From assembly GCA_965218625.1 (NCBI GenBank), contig CBDCLG010000009.1, positions 124,001 through 188,000 of the forward strand: a stretch of 64,000 nt of DNA, read 5' to 3'. The first letter of the stretch is position 1, and the number at the start of each line of letters is the position of its first letter. Source of the DNA: Bin5 sp965218625. Lineage in GTDB: Bacteria > Chloroflexota > Anaerolineae > Caldilineales > Caldilineaceae. The position numbers were made by a program, and so were the translations under genes. Below, piece by piece: positions 60,785 to 64,000 of the stretch. The notes beneath the pieces were generated by a model. The model worked only from the letters and a program-made list of their open reading frames with translations. It searched no databases and was not told where the DNA came from.

Positions 60785-62905
60785 ATGTTGACGACCCCCA
60801 GGCAGATTACACGCGCCCTGGACAGGGTGCTGCACAAGGTGACGCAGCCGGCGCGCTACACCGGCGGCGAGCTGAACAGCGTCGTGAAGGATTGGGACGA
60901 CGTTGCCATCAGCAGCAAGGTTGCCCTGGCCTTTCCCGACATCTACGAGCTGGGCGGGTCGAACCTGGGCCTGATGGTCCTCTACGACCTGATCAACAAA
61001 CGGGATGATCTGCTGGCCGAGCGCGTTTACTGCCCGTGGAGCGACTTCGGGGCGGTTATGCGCCGTGAGGGCATCCCATTGTTCGGGCTGGAGACGCGTC
61101 ATCCCGTTGTCAGCTTCGACATCCTCGCGTTCTCGCTCCCCTACGAGCAGCTCTACACCAACGTTCTGACGATGCTCGAGCTGGCGCAGGTCCCGCTGCG
61201 GGCGGCCGACCGCGACGCGGCAGACCCGCTGGTGATCGCGGGCGGTTCGGGCTGTTACAATCCGGAGCCGATGAGCGCGTTTTTCGACGCGATGGTCATC
61301 GGCGAGGGCGAAGAGGTGATCTTCGAGATCATCGAGACGCACAGTGCCTGGAAGCGGGGGCTCGGCGGAGGTGAGCGGTCCGACTGTGCCCGCCGCCGGC
61401 TGTGGGAGATGCTGGCGGATATACCCGGCGTCTACGTCCCTGCGCTCTATGAGGCAAGCTATGCGGCGGACGGCACGATCGCGGCAATTCGCCCGACCTG
61501 CGCAAGTGCGCCGGACACGGTGATGAAACGGGTGGTGACGGTGATGCCGCCGCCGGTGACGAAGTTCATTGTGCCCTTCATCAACGTGGTCCACAACCGG
61601 GCCGCGATCGAGATCATGCGCGGCTGCACGCGCGGTTGCCGCTTCTGCCAGGCCGGCATGATCTTTCGCCCGGTGCGCGAGCGGCCGGTGGAGGAGGTGC
61701 TCGCCGCGGTCGACGAGATGATCGCCGACTGCGGCTTCGAGGAGGTCAGTTTTCTCAGTCTCAGCAGCAGTGACTACACCTATGTCGAGGAGCTGGTGCG
61801 GCGGACGATGGAGCGGCACGGCGCGCGGCGGCTGTCGGTCGGCCTGCCGAGCCTGCGGATCGAGAGTTTCAGCGTCGACTTGATGGACCTGCTCGAGAAG
61901 GGGCGGCGGCGCTCCGGCTTTACTTTCGCGCCCGAGGCGGCGACCGACCGGCTGCGCGATATCATCAACAAGCCGATCGGCGACGAGGAGCTGCTGCGGA
62001 CGGCGGAGGAGGTGTACAGCCGCGGCTGGAAGACGATCAAGATGTACTTCATGATCGGCCATCCAACGCAGACGCTGGCCGACGTGCAGGCGATCGCCGA
62101 CCTCTCCAAGCAGGTGCTGGCGGTGGGCCGCCGCGTGCTGGGCAACAAGGCGAACGTGCGCATAGGCGTCAGCACGCTGGTGCCGAAACCGCACACGCCC
62201 TTTCAGTGGGTGCCGATGGCGGAAGAGGAGACGATCCGGGCGCAGATCCGGCTGTTGCAGCGGGAGCTGAAGGGGCCTGGCATCCACTTCACCTGGAATG
62301 ACCCGCGCGAGACGCTGGTCGAGGCCTTTCTGACGCGCGGCGACCGCAAGCTGTGCGACGTGATCGAGCGCGCCTGGCAGCTGGGCGCAAAGCTGGACGC
62401 ATGGGGCGAGCATTTCCGATTCGATCTGTGGCAGCGCGCCTTCGCCGACTGCGATCTGGAGATGGACTGGTTCGCGCGGCGGCAGCGGCCCGTCGACGAA
62501 ATCCTGCCGTGGGAGCACATTTCGGCGGGGCTGAACAAGGAGTTTCTGGCGCAGGAGTATCTGCACACCTATGCCGGCGGCGTGGTGGACGACTGCCGCG
62601 AGCACTGCTTCTCCTGCGGCATCCTGGGCTATTTCAAGGAGCAGCGCCGGGAAGCGCCGGACGAGGCCTGGTGTTGTCCGCCGCTGGGCAAGGAAAAGAC
62701 GCGCCAACCGGTCGACGTCGTGCCGGTCCCGCTCTATTTCAACGAGGAGATGGGCCGGGAGGGCGTCGAGCTGCCGGCCGGGTCCGGAGTGGACGAGGCG
62801 TTGATTTTGGAACTGGAAGAGGCGAAGGGGCAGTACGACGGGCGCGTGCCGCAGCGGCGGCACGGCACGGTCGGCCAGCGCATCGCGGAGGCGGAGGTCG
62901 AATGA
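60785..62905 (+). CDS. B12-binding-like radical SAM protein, TIGR03960 family
   Basis: A 706-residue protein started at ATG 60785 with AAGGAAGG just upstream; the open frame before it lies in the leader. The N-terminal region (VALAFPDIYELGGSNLGLMV to IAGGSGCYNPEPMSAFFDAM) is cobalamin-binding-like. The radical-SAM cluster is CTRGCRFC (Cys281, 285, 288). Later come FAPEAATDRLRDIINK and a Cys-rich end (CREHCFSCGI). It is always found with a DUF2344 partner, here overlapping by ATGA. The reaction is not established; RNA or ribosome modification is only a guess. Confidence 0.92.
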   Translation: MLTTPRQITRALDRVLHKVTQPARYTGGELNSVVKDWDDVAISSKVALAFPDIYELGGSNLGLMVLYDLINKRDDLLAERVYCPWSDFGAVMRREGIPLFGLETRHPVVSFDILAFSLPYEQLYTNVLTMLELAQVPLRAADRDAADPLVIAGGSGCYNPEPMSAFFDAMVIGEGEEVIFEIIETHSAWKRGLGGGERSDCARRRLWEMLADIPGVYVPALYEASYAADGTIAAIRPTCASAPDTVMKRVVTVMPPPVTKFIVPFINVVHNRAAIEIMRGCTRGCRFCQAGMIFRPVRERPVEEVLAAVDEMIADCGFEEVSFLSLSSSDYTYVEELVRRTMERHGARRLSVGLPSLRIESFSVDLMDLLEKGRRRSGFTFAPEAATDRLRDIINKPIGDEELLRTAEEVYSRGWKTIKMYFMIGHPTQTLADVQAIADLSKQVLAVGRRVLGNKANVRIGVSTLVPKPHTPFQWVPMAEEETIRAQIRLLQRELKGPGIHFTWNDPRETLVEAFLTRGDRKLCDVIERAWQLGAKLDAWGEHFRFDLWQRAFADCDLEMDWFARRQRPVDEILPWEHISAGLNKEFLAQEYLHTYAGGVVDDCREHCFSCGILGYFKEQRREAPDEAWCCPPLGKEKTRQPVDVVPVPLYFNEEMGREGVELPAGSGVDEALILELEEAKGQYDGRVPQRRHGTVGQRIAEAEVE

Positions 62906-63798
62906 CGCAAATTGCTGCTCAGCCGCCGCTGCCGCCCGGCGCGGCGGCGGCGCCCGCGCGTCAGCGGGTGCGTTTCACGTATGAGAAGGGCGAGTCTATC
63001 AAGTTCATCGGCCACCAGGACGAGATGCGCCTGTGGGAGCGGACGCTGCGCCGGGCCGACCTGCCGCTTCTCTACAAGCAGGGCTTCAACCCGCAGCCGC
63101 ATATCCAGTTCGCGGCGCCGCTGGGGCTGGGGATGACGGGCGTGCAGGAGCTGCTCGACGTGACGTTCAGCCCACCGCTGCCGTTGGAGGAGCTGGCAGC
63201 GCGGATTCGGCACAAGCTGCCGCCGGGCGTGCGCCTGCTGGATGGCAGGGAGGTGCCGCTGAAGACGGCTTCGCCGCAGTCGCTGACGATCGGCGCCGAC
63301 TATACGATCCTGGTCTACGCCGAGCCGGACGAGGTTAGCGAGGCGGAGTTGCGGGCCGGAATCGACGCGTTTCTGGCCGCGGACACGTGCTGGCGCGAGC
63401 GGGAGCGCCACGGCCAGCGTTACCGTTACAATCTACGCCCGCTAATCCTGGCATTGCACTACACGGACTACGACGCCGCGGCCGGCGAGCATCGCATCTT
63501 TCTGCGCGTGCAGATGCGGGCCGGCGCGACCGGCCGGCCGGACGAGCTGGTTGACGCGCTCGGATTTGACGACTACGCGCGCACGCTCCGTCGCGAGCGT
63601 ATCTATTTCGCCGACAGGGAGCCGGACCTGGCCGTCTTTGCCGCGTACCCGGTTGTTTCGCAGGAGGAGATTTCTGCGGAAAGGCCCAAGCCGCGCCGTA
63701 AAGGGCGAAAACGCCGCCGTACGGCGAGCCCTAAGAGTGAAGCTGACAGGCAAATAAAAAAGCCCTTCGCACAGAAAGCGGCTGACGAGTTCGATTGA
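62902..63798 (+). CDS. DUF2344 protein, TIGR03936 family, radical-SAM partner
   Basis: A 298-residue protein whose ATG overlaps the stop of the radical-SAM gene. The family start is clear (RVRFTYEKGESIKFIGHQDE, RADLPLLYKQGFNPQPHIQF, PLGLGMTGVQELLDV). The usual DUF2344 core ends near residue 235. The C-terminus is basic and disordered (KPRRKGRKRRRT), consistent with nucleic-acid binding. In some bacteria this domain is fused to the radical-SAM part. Confidence 0.9.
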   Translation: MTQIAAQPPLPPGAAAAPARQRVRFTYEKGESIKFIGHQDEMRLWERTLRRADLPLLYKQGFNPQPHIQFAAPLGLGMTGVQELLDVTFSPPLPLEELAARIRHKLPPGVRLLDGREVPLKTASPQSLTIGADYTILVYAEPDEVSEAELRAGIDAFLAADTCWRERERHGQRYRYNLRPLILALHYTDYDAAAGEHRIFLRVQMRAGATGRPDELVDALGFDDYARTLRRERIYFADREPDLAVFAAYPVVSQEEISAERPKPRRKGRKRRRTASPKSEADRQIKKPFAQKAADEFD

Positions 63799-63947
63799 TC
63801 CTCACCGAATTGCCCGACGGCCTCGCCCCAAAAGGCTGCTGGCAATCCGATCTTTCCCCTTTACCCCGGTCTTCCAGCCCAGCGTTGCTTGGCGCCGCAG
63901 TTACCTCTTTCTTCAACCGTATATCAAACGTCCGCGAACGGGCCGAA

Positions 63948-63978
63948 TTGAATCCGTTTGGGCGGAGCCCCGTATAGT
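63948..63978 (+). promoter_or_regulatory. Possible promoter for a gene beyond the window
   Basis: TTGAAT (63948-63953), 19 bp, TATAGT (63973-63978). The spacing is long. The 63799-64000 tail holds no gene. Confidence 0.35.
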
Positions 63979-64000
63979 AAGCTGAAACCAATTTCGAAAT

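Overview
This 64 kb window is high-GC bacterial chromosome. The gene families (rhodanese-ThiF protein with CysO/CysM/JAMM partners, three-gene xanthine-dehydrogenase-type operon, tandem M42 peptidases, paired radical-SAM proteins of the TIGR03960/TIGR03936 type, FtsX transporters) suggest a Chloroflexota member, perhaps Caldilineae or Anaerolineae. That placement is inference from gene content; there is no rRNA here to test it.

Layout. 1-17.5 kb is compact housekeeping and envelope sequence: an edge-truncated hypothetical gene with a perfect consensus promoter, a SIMPL-domain protein, an O-antigen-ligase-like protein, a kinase-like pseudogene with one in-frame stop, a TlpA-like thioredoxin, gnd, purH behind a ZTP-type riboswitch and terminator, a sugar epimerase, an S41 peptidase, an M24 peptidase and an ABC/FtsX transporter pair. 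17.5-28.2 kb is a gene-poor, repeat-rich graveyard: displaced copies of pieces of the ftsX-like gene and of a small membrane-protein gene, Rhs remnants, an IS3 remnant, small orphan genes, a TPR protein with a freshly duplicated unit and two miniature elements. 28.2-32.1 kb (minus strand) carries a CysO-type cysteine pathway: JAMM peptidase, ubiquitin-like sulfur carrier, rhodanese-E1 activating enzyme and CysM. 32.3-40.6 kb holds a CHAT-domain protein, mutS, a DUF2165 membrane protein and comEC. 40.8-44.9 kb is a molybdenum hydroxylase operon ending in a second ubiquitin-like protein and a strong terminator. 45-49.4 kb has a DNA methyltransferase, mutL and a hicAB toxin-antitoxin pair. 49.6-54.3 kb holds a membrane protein and tig, clpP, clpX. 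54.4-58.9 kb (minus) is an operon of a zinc-ribbon membrane protein, three M42 peptidases and mutY. After tRNA-Glu and about 1.1 kb without a convincing gene, the window ends with the radical-SAM pair.

Two themes stand out. First, five copies of a 159-245 bp miniature inverted-repeat element occur in 64 kb, two with convincing 11-12 bp target duplications. One lies between the JAMM gene and its sulfur-carrier partner. Second, both ubiquitin-like proteins end in Gly-Gly followed by extra residues (SN and RESTL), so both appear to need trimming before activation. The JAMM peptidase in the window is the obvious candidate.
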